DNA of 64,000 nucleotides from Agrypnia vestita. Its lineage: Eukaryota; Arthropoda; Insecta; Trichoptera; Phryganeidae. The notes under the pieces are model-generated. The model was given only the letters and a program-made list of their open reading frames with translations, was not told the DNA's origin and ran no database searches. The position numbers were made by a program, and so were the translations under genes. Below, piece by piece: positions 1 to 10,649 of this stretch. Within the stretch, counting starts at the first letter, position 1. Each line of letters opens with the position of its first letter. The DNA lies in assembly GCA_016648135.1 (NCBI GenBank), contig JADDOH010002111.1, forward strand, positions 18,634 through 82,633. The letters are read 5' to 3'.

Positions 1-19
1 TAAAATAATAACTCTCAAC

Positions 20-478
20 TAGGGAATGCAATCCCGCGGGATCCCTACGGATCGGGATCCCGAATACTTGTGTGTTTTTTTTGTTTATAAAACTGAATAG
101 CAATTAACGACAATGCCTTGCATTTTTGTATCAGCAATTTTAATAAAATGTTCATTATTAATCATTGCATCTATGTTTTTTTTGGCGTTTTTCCAAGCAT
201 CAATATAGTAGAGTTAAAACTACTTACTAGTAGTAGTTTTTATCACTATGTTAGGTTGATAAAATACAGCAATTATTATTCAAAGCTATTTTCATTATTT
301 GAATATGACATGAACATAAGTTTGAAGTACTTACTAAAAGCTCTATAGACATACACTATTAAACAAACAAAACATGAAAAATGCTGATCAATCCCGATAA
401 TCCCGATAATCTCGTCCGATTTTTCGGTTCGGGATTGATCTGGATCCCGATCTCGCGGGATCGGGATTGCATTCCCTA
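20..478. mobile_element. Non-autonomous hAT element (MITE)
   Basis: Both ends carry the inverted word TAGGGAATGCAATCCCG, followed inward by degenerate GGGATCCCG-type repeats. The flanks are ctctcaac (12-19) and ctcccaac (479-486), an 8-bp target duplication with one mismatch, as expected for hAT. The 459-bp body is AT-rich and has no transposase, so it would depend on an enzyme supplied elsewhere. The two short open frames inside do not resemble a known protein. Confidence 0.85.
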
Positions 479-556
479 CTCCCAACTCCCAATCAATTGA
501 TTTCTGTTTTAATCACTCAACTACACCAAAGATAAGAATGTTCTGAGGTTTTAACA

Positions 557-790
557 GGCATTCAGAATCTTCTGATCATTGTTTTCTGGGGTATAATGCC
601 GTATTTTTACGACCTTTCTGGGCGACGTTTCAGATCCCATTGTAGGATCCATAATTAGAGCTGAAATGTTGCTGATGATCATGGCTGAACATATCAGCCT
701 TGATGATGTGCCCTGTAATGGGATCTGAAACGGTGTGATACCCCAGAAAACACAAACCAGAATATACCAAAGATATTTTCTCTGGAAAAG
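557..790. repeat. Facing pair of hammerhead-like repeat copies
   Basis: Two copies of one repeat face each other. The minus copy has GAAAC at 627-631 and the plus copy has TTGATGATG at 700 and GAAAC at 727-731. Both share the word ATGGGATCTGAAAC and the downstream word ACCCCAGAAAAC. Related copies lie at 49955-50045 and 57020-57180. The core CTGATGA is damaged in both copies here, so any ribozyme would be dead. See the intact-looking relatives at 18021-18354. Confidence 0.6.
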
Positions 791-1240
791 ATCTGAGTTG
801 GATCCTATATTCTGCATTTATGCCTTCTGGTCTTACTATAGTAAATATATTATTTAATTTTCAAGGAAAAAGTTTCGTAAATCTATGATCTTAAATTTTT
901 AAAGAATTTTTTCTTAATTAAAAAATGTTTATTTTTTTTGCTTTAATAAATCTGAAAAAATGCAGGTTTTCAGGAGAGCCAAAACAAAATTTTGCAATTT
1001 CGTTTAATTAGGAAATATCTCTTAAAGCTTTCATTATTTTTATCTATATTTTACAACATTTTTTTGTTATTTGCACAAGAATATTGTACCAAGTAGACTA
1101 ATGCTGTTGTTTTTTGCTATATCTTTCAAAAAATGAATCATGTCATTTGTCCTTTTTCAAAAAATTTAAAAATAAACACTTAATTAATTTGACTATCTGA
1201 CTCATCTAACTTTTACTTGTTAGATATGTATCCAAAGAAC
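791..1240. other. AT-rich stretch, nothing recognised
   Basis: Long A and T runs. I see no repeat end, RNA gene or coding signal here. Confidence 0.5.
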
Positions 1241-1735
1241 AACTCTGCATACAACTCAAAACTTTCGCTCACAGAAATTACTTCGCCGTGCTCTAGGAGA
1301 GTCCTTGCAGGCTGAGGTCATAGTCCGGCCCTGCCTTCGCAGTCCCCAGAAATGAGTTGATTTAAATTTATAGTTTAGCTGACATATATAACATTAGTAA
1401 CGCAATTAATACGTGTTTAGCTCTGGCACCCATTCACGGTGCGGCGAATTAGCCTAATCTCCGTTAAAAGTTGTGGAAGCTTAACTCATTTGCGGTAACG
1501 AATCAAATTCGTTATGCTCACGGATGGGCTGGCTACGCGGAAGTTTATTTATATTTATGTCATAGGAACCTACCTACCAACAGAGTCCACGTGTTTTTTC
1601 TCAAAAAAAATCAAATATTCAATCAATATTTTGTTTTTCGCTTGTCACACACACGCGTACAGTAAACGCTCTGCATCACATGCCACACGAGATTACGTTT
1701 CTTGCGGGTGGACACATTCATTCATAACAGAATAA
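1240..1735. other. GC-richer non-coding islands
   Basis: Two patches (about 1250-1345 and 1420-1735) stand out from the AT-rich surroundings and look single-copy. The second has GCGAATTAGCCTAATC, an imperfect inverted homeodomain-like pair. The open frames here are short and match no family I know. Regulatory function is inference. Confidence 0.35.
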
Positions 1736-1814
1736 TATCATCACTATACACTTTATATGTACCTATATGTTAATTCCGAGAACACACTTACTGGACTTGT
1801 TCACATAGAGATTA

Positions 1815-1985
1815 TTAATAATTAAGATAAATTATAGAAGTCTCGCAGAGACCTGTTTATATGGCAAACGTGTGTGGAAGTCTTTTTAAAGGATGGCTCA
1901 GGGCTTACGACCTGTATGAGCTGGCTTAAGTGATCACCCTACACAATGCAACGTTCACCAATTCCATCGTAAGACTTTTCACACA
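1815..1985 (-). repeat. TTAAGCCAGC repeat family, copy 1
   Basis: Reading the minus strand, this copy has GTGATCACTTAAGCCAGC, then a variable part, then GCAGAGAC and a TTATCTTAATTA-type end. Similar copies or pieces are at 12893-13075, 24340-24480, 36080-36230, 47880-48020, 52595-52735 and 63257-63460. Tails alone are seen near 3112, 6430 and 43545. It has no coding capacity and its class is not known to me. Confidence 0.65.
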
Positions 1986-2179
1986 TTTTCAAAGTTTTTA
2001 AAGTTGTAAGTATGTTTCAAATCTGAAAACACATACATATTTGAAGGGACTATGCAAAATACATCCGTAGTCCTTCTCATGAAATATTATACACAAATTT
2101 CGTAGCGGTAGTTGCACCACTATATTTTTTTTATTGTTTTTGTTTACTTTATATTTGTTTAACATAAATTACTAACAAC

Positions 2180-2381
2180 TAGGCGTGCAGTGGAAATTAT
2201 TTGGAAAAAAAAATCGGAATATACATACCTATATTTCGTAATATTTCTATCACATTGTTATCATAGCATTCATATTTTGATATATCATAAAAATCTGTAG
2301 CATAAATATTTGATTTCTAGTTTTTTCCAAAATATACGTTTAAAAAAAGTCATGCTTCAATGTTCCCACTGCACGCGCCTG
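2180..2381. mobile_element. hAT MITE, CAGGxGCGTGCAGTGG family
   Basis: The ends are TAGGCGTGCAGTGG and, on the other strand, CAGGCGCGTGCAGTGGGAAC. The flanks ctaacaac at 2172-2179 and 2382-2389 are identical, a perfect 8-bp target duplication. This identifies a 202-bp internally deleted hAT element. A longer relative is at 61243-61728. The insertion lies at the end of a non-LTR 3' untranslated region (2390-2700). Confidence 0.88.
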
Positions 2382-2389
2382 CTAACAAC

Positions 2390-3110
2390 TCCACACTAGG
2401 TAAAACCTGTGGCAGTTATTCTCACTTAAGAGTTATGCAATAGTAACATAGAATAGTAATAAATAAAAATAGTAAAGAAAGATAAGTAAAAATAAATATA
2501 AAAGCAGGATAATAATTTAGTAGTAAACACAAGAATACATGAATCCAAAAGAAAAGAAAATATAAATTGAAGATAAAAATTTACGTAGATACAAAAATAA
2601 ACTTTAAGAGTACACTTGAAATTATATAAAGCAGATTTTACTAATTCAGAGGATAAGGGCGGATCACTTCTTCAGCATACCTTCTCTACCTGATATTTTT
2701 TAAAAAATTAGTAATACGGTGTTTAAAAGGTTTGTGTATTGTAATTTATTTTGTTTCATTTGGTAACTTGTTAAAAACAAGCGAGGTAATGAAATTAAAT
2801 TGTCTTTGTCCAAAAATATTTTCATTTTAGGTACCTCAAAATTAAATGAATTTGCCAGCCTTGTAACCCGTGTTTGTTGTGTACGCTTAAAATTTACCTC
2901 GCCCTTGTGAAATTTTACAAGTATAGTTTTAAGGTATAATTGCCTCGGGTCAAGAACGTCAAATATTCCAAACAAATCATCTGAAGGAAGCTTTCTCGAT
3001 TTCTTGGTGATTATGCGCATGATGCATTTTTGTGATTTTGTCAGCGAATCCATGACTGATCTGACACATCCTCCCCATACAATTATGCTATTTTAATAGT
3101 GCACTTCACA
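2390..3110 (-). pseudogene. Non-LTR retrotransposon 3' end, C-terminal RT fragment
   Basis: Reading leftwards, residues IIVWGG (near 3085) precede an open frame from 3053 to 2700 containing SLTKSQKCIMRIITKKSR and later VLDPRQLYLKTI. This is the pattern of the region after the polymerase domain in Jockey/CR1-type elements, where IxYGIxVWGG is followed by LxxLQKxxxRxI. One in-frame stop lies upstream of the WGG motif. The 3' untranslated part (2700-2390) matches 62585-62930 on the other strand. The copy is 5'-truncated and without an active enzyme. The family assignment is by motif only. Confidence 0.75.
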
Positions 3111-3164
3111 TACGTTTCTCATATAAATAGTCTCCGTGAATATCTTATCTTAATTAAATACAAA

Positions 3165-3620
3165 CTTATGAGAAATGGAAACCTAAAAAATGCCTAAATG
3201 TAAAACAACCCAAATGCAGCATCAATATATTTATAAAGCCATTAATTACTATAATAACTTACCTATCGAGATACGATGCATCAGTAACCTCTCAGAGCAA
3301 ATCAAAAAATTAAAATTTTCCTAAAATCAAACTTAAATTCTAAATCATTTAAACCTTCAGCTTTTTTCAAAATAAATCCTATTCTTTCATTATCAATTTA
3401 CGTTTTTACTGTATTAATAAATAACTTGTATACACTATGTACCTATATATTATAACAAGGAATAAGAACTGTGGCTCCCTCATCAGACTCAAGAGCTTCT
3501 CTTCACTGATGAGGTCTACATGACTACCAAGTATTTAAAAAAAATGTTTAATTTGATATGTTATATATAAGAACTGTATTTGTATCATAAATTAAATAAA
3601 AAAAATAAAAATAAATAATA
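3165..3620 (+). pseudogene. Non-LTR retrotransposon C-terminus and 3' UTR
   Basis: The plus strand reads MRNGN...KTTQMQ...YLxxINYYNxLP, the usual last segment of a CR1/Jockey-like ORF2 (arginine-rich start, then YNxLPxEI). An AT-rich untranslated region ends in A-rich repeats near 3610. A second copy of the same 3' end is at 26390-27130. The distinctive block AAGAGCTTCTCTTCACTGAT is shared by both. Several differences break the frame, so this is a dead, 5'-truncated copy. Confidence 0.7.
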
Positions 3621-3639
3621 ATTTACACGGTTTATTGTA

Positions 3640-4870
3640 CGAAGACTTTTGTCATTTGATCATTCTAGGTCTTTTGCGTATATATTCTTTTCCCATTGAA
3701 GTCAAAAGTCGGTAAATTATTTTTCTTCACTGACCTCTTCTTGCTATACATTTTACATGTCTAAACAATCTCAGAAACTCTTTCTTATGATCATTAAAAT
3801 GGATGTAATATTATTATGTTTTCTCTACTTGAGTTTGATTATATATTGTATATATATTATTACTCAGTTTAATACTTCATCGGCCGATGAAAGGTTAGAC
3901 GCTACGCCGAAAAAAAAGTCCCGGTGAAAAAGGAACAGAGTATCGAAACCTCGTAAATTATGTATATAGTGTTCAAAATTTCAAAAGGATCGATGCAGTA
4001 GTTTTGAAGTTATGATGGACACCGACTTTGAAAACGTGAGATGTGGGGAAAACGCTTTAAAGTTTTGCACACTGTAAAATTCAAAATAAAACTCAACACT
4101 TATTTTATACTTACACATAATCGTCGATGCCATGTTCACACAGCAAAGAGCTTTCATCATCAGCATCTTTTTGTCCTTGTCTACGCAAAACTCTTCCAAT
4201 ACAATAGCACGTCCGGTAGTCCTCAGGTGACCGCGTTTCTCAGCTGCCCGAGCAGGTATAGAAAATCAGTCTGAGTATCGCTCAAATGATCATAATTTTG
4301 TCAATTTTGTTCCGATTGACTTGAAATTTTGACACAATATTTTTGCGATGTTATACGTAAGAAATTCAAAATAAAATGCAAAAAAAAGTTAAAAACCTTA
4401 CCCCCCCCTTAAATTACCTGATTTTTCTGTGTATACGCAGAACGTTTGTGAAATAAGTGTGCCGTGATTTGTTGTCTCTTTCAATGCAATATTTGCTACA
4501 TGTGAAAGCCGGCTAGTATGGAAATAATGTGATTATTTTATAATATGTCAATGGCAAACAGTGTAAATAGCTCTATATTGTTTCTAATTGGTTTATTCTT
4601 CACTCTATTGTACATAGTTTTTTATACACGAGTCTGAGCGATCCAAAACATCGTTTTAGAGAATCCGGTAAAACATGGTAGAATACCCCAGAAAACTACA
4701 TAATTTTTTTTTATCTGAAAGTTATGAGAAAAAATATCTTCGCAGAAAGACGTCACGTATCTATGTGATTTACGTTTCAAATCACAAGAAAATTTACACT
4801 TCACTCTGATGTAAAATGTTATTGTTCTTTAAAATTTCCCTAGAAGAAAAACTGTACATACATAGGTACT
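3640..4870. other. Unassigned, possibly old transposon
   Basis: The stretch 3890-4380 has the texture of an interspersed element (TTCAAAATTTCAAAAGGATC, TTGACTTGAAATTTTGACAC), but I cannot name it. The minus-strand frame around 4199-3981 (MEEFCVDKDKKMLMM...) matches nothing I recognise. A C8 run follows a poly-A run near 4380-4415. The rest is AT-rich and featureless. Confidence 0.3.
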
Positions 4871-5110
4871 GTGACGAGATGGTGGAATTAGAATTGGAAG
4901 AAATCTCTTGATTTGGCTCGTCTATTCTCGTGGATTCTCGAAACATCGCGACGCGACATTTATCTGCAAAAAGGGGCCGGCCGGCTACTGCGCAACAGAA
5001 ATTGTTTACACAAGTGCGACATAGAAATTCACAGAAACCGGCGACAACCGTGCGGTGGCTGGATGGACAGCGCATGCGTGAATTCCAGAGGTAATAAATG
5101 ATTAAAGTAC
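4870..5110. other. GC-richer non-coding island
   Basis: About 240 bp of higher GC with several CpG-containing words (CATCGCGACGCGACA, GGGGCCGGCCGGC). Open on both strands for 60-100 codons but with no family resemblance. It looks single-copy within the window. A regulatory role is possible but not shown. Confidence 0.3.
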
Positions 5111-5159
5111 CTACCGACAAGGGAGAAGTTTTAAAACTTAGAATTCAGTATGTTCTTAA

Positions 5160-5640
5160 TTAATAATCCTATTTTTTTTTGGATTTTGCTGCCTTTGTTT
5201 TTATAACCCTCACATGATATCCCCAATTCAATTATAAACGCTAATTGCGTGAGCTTAATTCATATTTTCACAAAAATGATAGAAATATAGAAGTCAATAT
5301 TTTTTATAGAAACTTTACGCCAAAGTAAGTAAGTTCTGTCTATTTTGTGCTGGGAAAAAAATAGCCAGTAATAATAATAATGTTATTCAAAAACAAAATA
5401 AAATACGTGTCACATAATATTCTTATTATTTTCAAACTGACCCAAACGCCTGTGCTATAAAAAACAGGCTTAAACTGGAAAAAGGCTCGAACCCGCCACC
5501 ATTGAAACACTAGGCCATTGTCTTAACCTCTAGAACGATAAGTATGTATATCTATGTCGTCAGATGTCTCGAAATTTTTTATAGAAACCTCACGCGTAAC
5601 TGACTAAAATGTTATGTAGGTACTTCTCTTTTTTATTGGG
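5160..5640. repeat. Interspersed repeat with tRNA-like core, copy 1
   Basis: It shares blocks with 22980-23290: CGTGTCA.ATATTCTTATTATT, ACGC.TGTGCTAT, CAGATGTCT and GGATAACAATCACCAA. Between them lies a divergent tRNA-like segment (GGCTCGAACCCGCCACC, read as a degenerate B box on the other strand). The left part also carries a TTTTGCTGCCTTTG word found near 13310, 19680 and 60340. It is probably a SINE or a composite. Confidence 0.5.
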
Positions 5641-5689
5641 ATAACAATCACCAATTATAACAATCTTGTCATCCTGAGATTGATTGCAT

Positions 5690-6060
5690 CTTCACTGCCT
5701 ACCCGTCCGGAAAATTCCCGAACGTCTCCGGAAACTGCCGAACTATCCCGACCGCACGAGTCCCCCTATTGACGGAAGTTTAATTCATTATATTATCGAG
5801 TAATCGCATATGAATGGGTTTTTAATGGATATAAAATTGGCCGAATCAAAATCCGACACGTCGCGTAGAGAAGTGACTTGAATATCGCCCTAATGAAGGG
5901 GTGTTGAAGGTTCAGAATCGCCCGTGCAGGGTGGGGGACGTTGGTAAAGGCGCGCCCTGCGGAAGCTCCCCTATCTAAATTAAAATCTAAAGCCTTGTAA
6001 ACAAGGCAAGTGTTCACTTTTTCGGGGATTCGGCTCTCCCCGATTTATTTGGGGTGAGAA
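5690..6060. other. GC-richer non-coding island
   Basis: Contains TTAATTCATTATATTATCGAG and CGCATATGAATG-type words next to CG-rich text (GGCGCGCCC). A hairpin-like CGGGGATTCGGCTCTCCCCG lies near 6024. No coding sequence is supported. It is a candidate regulatory element by appearance only. Confidence 0.35.
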
Positions 6061-6720
6061 AATCAGAGCTATGGTGCTTCTCAATTATTGTTCGTACATG
6101 AAAATAAATAATAATTTCTATTATAAGCATATTAATTATTAACTTTTTTCGAAATTATTTAAAGGAAGAAATTCTGCCGATTACCTATTAAGCTAGGCCA
6201 GAAACCGGCTCATATTTTAATGTATTTTCTGCGTTTTAAAAAAAGGAATATAAATACGATAAAATAAACAATTTAAAAGAAATTAAACTAATTAACTGAA
6301 TTAGAAATCAGATAAACATAACACAGTTAAATAGAAACAAAATTGTATTGACAAACAAAAAATTAAAGATATTATTCGTTATAAAGAAAGTACTGAAACA
6401 GTTGTTCCTCCTGTGTAACTAAACTAACTAAAATAACTTCGTCTCTATGAGATACCTATGATATGTCTTAATTAATTTTTAAATTCATTTTGGGTGTGAC
6501 CTGTGATCAAATATTTTTGCACTAGCCGCACACCCGCGAAAAATCACGAGAAATAATAATAACTTGATATTCCTTGCGTGTCACACTCTAATTATCTAAA
6601 GTTTTAATTTTAATTTACGTCTTCTATTGATAATACATTCAAGTAAAAATACATTTTAAATAAACATTTATTAAATTTTGAGTCATAGTCAACTAAAAAT
6701 AGTATTGTCTAGAAATATGA
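6061..6720. other. AT-rich stretch
   Basis: Mostly low-complexity A/T. A tail of the TTAAGCCAGC repeat family (CTTCGTCTCTATGAGA) is at 6437-6453. Nothing else recognised. Confidence 0.4.
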
Positions 6721-6723
6721 CAT

Positions 6724-6748
6724 ACTAGCTGGGCCCGCGCGGCTTCAC
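6724..6748 (-). mobile_element. Helitron-type 3' terminus
   Basis: The minus strand reads GTGAAGCCGCGCGGG followed by CCCAGCTAGT. A GC-rich hairpin just before CTAGT is the standard 3' end of lepidopteran non-autonomous Helitrons, which insert at A/T dinucleotides. The element body would extend to the right and so include the heat-shock-element array. I could not find the TC 5' end, so its length is not known. Confidence 0.65.
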
Positions 6749-6784
6749 ATGCGTAGTTTTTTAGTACACTGTTTGGATCTTCAT

Positions 6785-6950
6785 AGAACTTCCGCGAACC
6801 TTCTAGAACATTCTCCTTCCAGAACTTTCAAGAAATTTATCGAATGTACAGGAACCTTCTAGACTTAGAACCTTATAGAACTTCCGGGAATTTTCTAGAA
6901 ACTTCTCCTTCCAGAACTTTCTAGAGCAGGTTTTTTCGGAACCTTCTAGA
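6785..6950. promoter_or_regulatory. Dense heat-shock-element array
   Basis: HSF binds alternating GAA and TTC units on a 5-bp step. Perfect four-unit arrays are seen at 6796-6813 (GAAccTTCtaGAAcaTTC), 6817-6834 (TTCcaGAActTTCaaGAA) and 6888-6905 (GAAttTTCtaGAAacTTC). A three-unit run lies at 6909-6921. Two-unit sites with a degenerate third unit lie at 6852-6864 and 6939-6949. The two halves resemble each other, suggesting an internal duplication. No gene starts nearby. The array sits just inside the Helitron end at 6724-6748. HSF binding is inferred from motif content. Confidence 0.7.
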
Positions 6951-7077
6951 CTCACCAACACAGTCGGCGCGCCTATTTTGAAACAATGTGCTAGAAAGCA
7001 CATTTTCGTCACCCACTCCCACCCACGCATAGCCACCCCCACCAAACTCGCATATTTTCGATGTGACACCAAGGGCT

Positions 7078-7119
7078 ATCCACCACCATAACCACTGGTG
7101 GGTGGTTATGGTGGTGGAT
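7078..7119. repeat. Short perfect palindrome
   Basis: Arms ATCCACCACCATAACCAC and its reverse complement (18 bp) around TGGTGG. The CACCATAACC word recurs in the long palindrome at 51961-52093. It may mark the inner or far end of the Helitron-like element. Confidence 0.8.
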
Positions 7120-7189
7120 ATTATTAAAAATATTTCTGCATTATTATCTCCTAAATGAAAATCGTTGACTTGTCACAGTCTGAAACAAG

Positions 7190-7475
7190 CGTGCGCCACG
7201 AATTTGATTGAACGAAATTAGTGACGGATGGAATATTTGGGAACCCCTGCTCGAGTGATGTGTGTGCGCGGGTGTGTGCGTGAGTCTGTTTCTCCCTCTC
7301 GGACGTCATTGTTTATCCATAATCGTATTTTTGACACATGCGCGACAGGCGTAATGGAATTAAAGCAATCCGCCGGCAGTGAGCGCCCCTTGGTCAGATG
7401 GCCGCTTCCCGACCAGGGCGACCAGGGATGTAGGCTCCTTGTCGTGGGTGACCTTGCAAATTAGAACCATGGTTT
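7190..7475. other. GC-richer non-coding island
   Basis: Contains GTGTGTGCGCGGGTGTGTGCG and GGCGTAATGGAATTAAAG. The 78-codon plus frame has no family resemblance. Bounded by unrelated repeats. Regulatory role possible. Confidence 0.35.
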
Positions 7476-7561
7476 GCACTTCCAAATTCTTCTTCTTCAA
7501 CGGCACTGGAGCTTTTGATTCCTGAAACCTGAGAACATTTTTGTACACGATTGTACAACTG

Positions 7562-8083
7562 TAAGAGCTGGCACTAGACCGAGATGAGTGGAGGAAGATT
7601 ATTGAGGAGGCCAAGACCCATCAAGGGTTGTAGTGCCAAGAGGGATGATGATGATGATTGTACAGCGGTACTAACCAAGAGGAATTAGCGAGCACTTTTT
7701 TGAAAGGAAAATTATGAGGCGTATCTTCGGACCGGTTCTAGAAAATGGATTTTGGCGCAGACGTTACAACAATGAGCTCTAAACTCGGTTTAAGGATCAA
7801 ACGTCACAAAATTTATTAAACTAGGAAGACTTCTGTGGCTGGGTCATGTGGAGAGAATTTCCGAGCATCAAGCACCAAAGTCCCTGCTGAACTCAAGGCC
7901 GATAGGGCGAAGGAGCTTAGGAAGGCCAAAATTAAGATGAAGAGACAACGTCCTCAAAGATATATTTGCCTTGGAGCTCCTGAAATGGAAAGAGCTGGAA
8001 CTAAGTCGAGATGAGTGGAGGAAGAATCTTGAGGAGGCCAAGACCCACCAGGGGTTGTAGAGCCAAGAGTGATGTTGATGATG
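7562..8083 (+). pseudogene. Two non-LTR 3' fragments, GATGAT-tail family
   Basis: A short copy (7562-7657) and a longer one (7701-8083) both end in GTGCCAAGAG or GAGCCAAGAG plus a GATGAT-type tail. The longer copy encodes, with frameshifts, RIFGPVLEN.FWRRRYNN, LLWLGHVERI and then GRPK-like and EEAKTHQGL-like residues. This is the C-terminus of endonuclease/RT polyproteins. Other copies lie at 11733-11900, 32422-32797, 59065-59408 (plus) and 61757-62035 (minus). All are 5'-truncated at different points and share the same 3' end, as target-primed reverse transcription gives. Confidence 0.8.
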
Positions 8084-9040
8084 ACTTGACAGAAGTGTCC
8101 CGAATTTTTTTATAGCATTTCAATAGCACTCAAACGTTGTGTATTGACTATCAGATAATGAAAAAATTACTAAAAAATCCTGATAAATCCCTAATTATTT
8201 GATACATCCCGCAAAAAGCGGGATATATCAAATAACTTGAGGAGACCGCGATAAAAAATATGTGGGCCAAACCGCAAAAAACTTAAATACAATAATGAAA
8301 GAGCATCGTCTTTGCTTAAAAAATAACAACTTTTCGGAATTCACCAACCACCTAATGCCAATCATTATTTTGATAGTTTTTCAAAAAGGATGGATAATAA
8401 CAATTTGAAAACCGTTGAAATTGAATTCTGAAAAGATGCTTATGAGTAAATGACGATACTTTTACATGTCGGCTCCTAAAGAATAAGTATAATTACTTAT
8501 TTATAAAAGAATAGGAAGTTTTATACTATAAATTAATTACGGACGTTACACGAAGTTAGACGGACGGACAGACAGCAAAATTATTATAATTGGGATCACA
8601 TTTCGAAAAACTTCTTCTATCCTAGACATGTTTCTGTTAATGATTAAAAAAATCCTTCTCACCACGCGGCTCCCTGCCCTACCCGAATAGATTTACAAAA
8701 TTCTTTACTTAAATCAGTTATTAATTATACCCGATGATGAGAGAGACTACTCCTCTCGAAACTATAGTAGTGATAAATAACTTAAATATAGTGTGTACTA
8801 CAAAGTTTAAATGAAAAGATATTTAAAAAGTATAATTAAATATTGAACTTTGTTAATTTGTTAAGAATATTGTTATTAATAAAATTCCATAGTTCGATAG
8901 GTTCTTCTTAACTATGTCTAGTTAAGAAGACAGTGAATATCTTTTACATGACACTAAAAAACAAAATTGTGAATCACTGAAAAATTTAACAAATGAAATG
9001 TACAAGAACATAATTCCGAACTGACTGTTTAAATAAATAA
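8084..9040. other. AT-rich stretch with CTGTC repeat piece
   Basis: A small hairpin (ATCCCGCAAAAAGCGGGAT) is at about 8206. The segment 8545-8640 is a minus-strand copy of the repeat with CGGACGGACAGACAG (CTGTC on the other strand), also found at 10660, 35340 and 50885. The rest is AT-rich and unassigned. Confidence 0.4.
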
Positions 9041-9041
9041 A

Positions 9042-9671
9042 AAAGTAACCCATAAAAACCAAGTTTTTACTATAGTCCCTTTCTTTGTAAAATATAACAA
9101 TAATTAAAGACGAATTAAAACATATAACATAACACTAAACTTACAGAAATTTAATATATTTCTAAAATGTCAGATGTTTTGAGATGTCAAGATTTTGTTA
9201 GATTCAATTATCATCAATATCGTACCTTATGAATTTCCAGCGTCAAATGATTTAGTCAGAATCAGATTTGAGTAATGTAGAATTCTTCAAAACTAAGTAG
9301 AAATCTAAAAGAAATAAATTATTATTTGATTTTTTCCCAAAAAACCCAATTTTGCTGTCATCTGTGAACCAACTGTTTTGTAAATTTTCGAAATTCGTAG
9401 TGATGTACCTACTTATTATACCGACGGAGTAATTCAAATTTAGAAAATATTCCGCGACGTTATCGGGCCGCCGTAATCAAACTTTTCTAATGATTCCGAT
9501 TTGAAAAAACCAACAAAATTTCTTTAAATCCGAAATTATACTATAATTATAATTAATTTCATTTTTTTGTTTTTTGATTTGATTGATAGAAAATTTGATA
9601 GATCTTCTTGATCGTCGCCACTAGTCTGCTTGCCAAGTTGCTTAGCACGAGTTAATATAAAGGGAGTAAAA
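9042..9671 (+). mobile_element. MITE-like repeat, family R, copy 1
   Basis: Starts AGTAACCCATAAAAACCAAG and ends near TATAAAGGGAGTAAAAA. Both ends contain inverted TACT(A)CCCTTTCTTT-like words. The inner block TCCGCGACGTTATCGGGCCG is diagnostic. Compared with the copy at 10075-10607 it lacks about 80 bp near position 9641. Other copies are at 23430-23830, 40915-41590 and a fragment at 37560-37660 (all minus). No coding capacity. Confidence 0.7.
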
Positions 9672-9689
9672 AAATACCTATTCGTTAAT

Positions 9690-9965
9690 AATGAAGGCTC
9701 GGTTCTCTGCCTACCCGCGCGGCAGCACGGCGCGGCGGAATGTATTATGTATGACGCTTGTATGTACGGAGGTTCTCCAATTCAGAGATATCTCGTAACA
9801 CGGCCGACAGCCCTTATAAAGCATCCCCCTCCCCCCACTTCCTCGGCGGGAGGCGCCAATGATGCGACAAATTGTTTTCGCTACCCTCCCTTGCGCGCTC
9901 TTACAAGCTCGCCACCCTCCCCCATACCAGCCCCACAGGGGTGGGCAGGATTTAAATAAGAAAAG
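9690..9965. other. GC-rich non-coding island
   Basis: A pocket of C-rich and CpG-rich sequence (CCCCCTCCCCCCACTTCC, GCGCGGCAGCACGGCGCGGC) between two direct copies of repeat R. An open frame of 109 codons runs through it, but it is proline/serine-rich, starts inside the repeat and matches no family, so I do not call it a gene. Confidence 0.4.
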
Positions 9966-10074
9966 TGAGTGTTTTAAAAATAAATAAAAGTGAGACTTCC
10001 ACTGCTTTACCTGACTTAAACACGGTATCAGAATACACAGGGAAGAAGAATTTTACAATAAAAAAAAAAAAAAA

Positions 10075-10607
10075 AGTAACCCATAAAAATCAAGTTTTTA
10101 TTACACTCCCTGTCTTTGTAAAATATAACAACAATTAAAGACGAATTAAAGCATATAATATAACACTATACTTACAGTAATTTAATATATTTCTAAAATG
10201 TCAGATGTTTTGAGCTTTGATAAGACACTTCATGCTTTGAAGATTAAATTCTAAAAAAATTTGTCAGTCAATTTAGATTTTCGACATTTGTAGTGAAGTA
10301 CCTGTTATGCATACCAGTAGTAATTCAAATTTAGAAAATATTCCGCGACGTTATCGGGCCGCCGTAATCAAACTTTTCTAATGATTCCAATTTGAAAAAT
10401 TCAACAAAATTTCTAAAAATTCGAAATTATACTATAATTATTAATTTTTTTAAACGAAAATTTGATAGATCTTCTTGATCGTCGCCACGAGTCTACTTGC
10501 CAAGTTTCAGCTCGATTGGATCACGGGAAAAGGGTCAAAAATCTATCCAAAGTTTTTGTTGACGGCAAGCAAGCAGACGCCACGAGTTAATATAAAGAAA
10601 GTAAAAA
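10075..10607 (+). mobile_element. MITE-like repeat, family R, copy 2
   Basis: Same family and orientation as 9042-9671, preceded by a run of about 16 A. It keeps the CAGCTCGATTGGATCACGGG segment deleted from copy 1, and has its own loss in the middle. The two direct copies bracket the GC island. Confidence 0.7.
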
Positions 10608-10649
10608 TGATGAGATTTAAGTTAAAAGCAAAAAGATGATTGTTCAGCA

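Noticed and set aside
9630..9959. 109-codon plus frame
   Set aside because: Begins inside repeat R and continues through a C-rich island; no coding signature.
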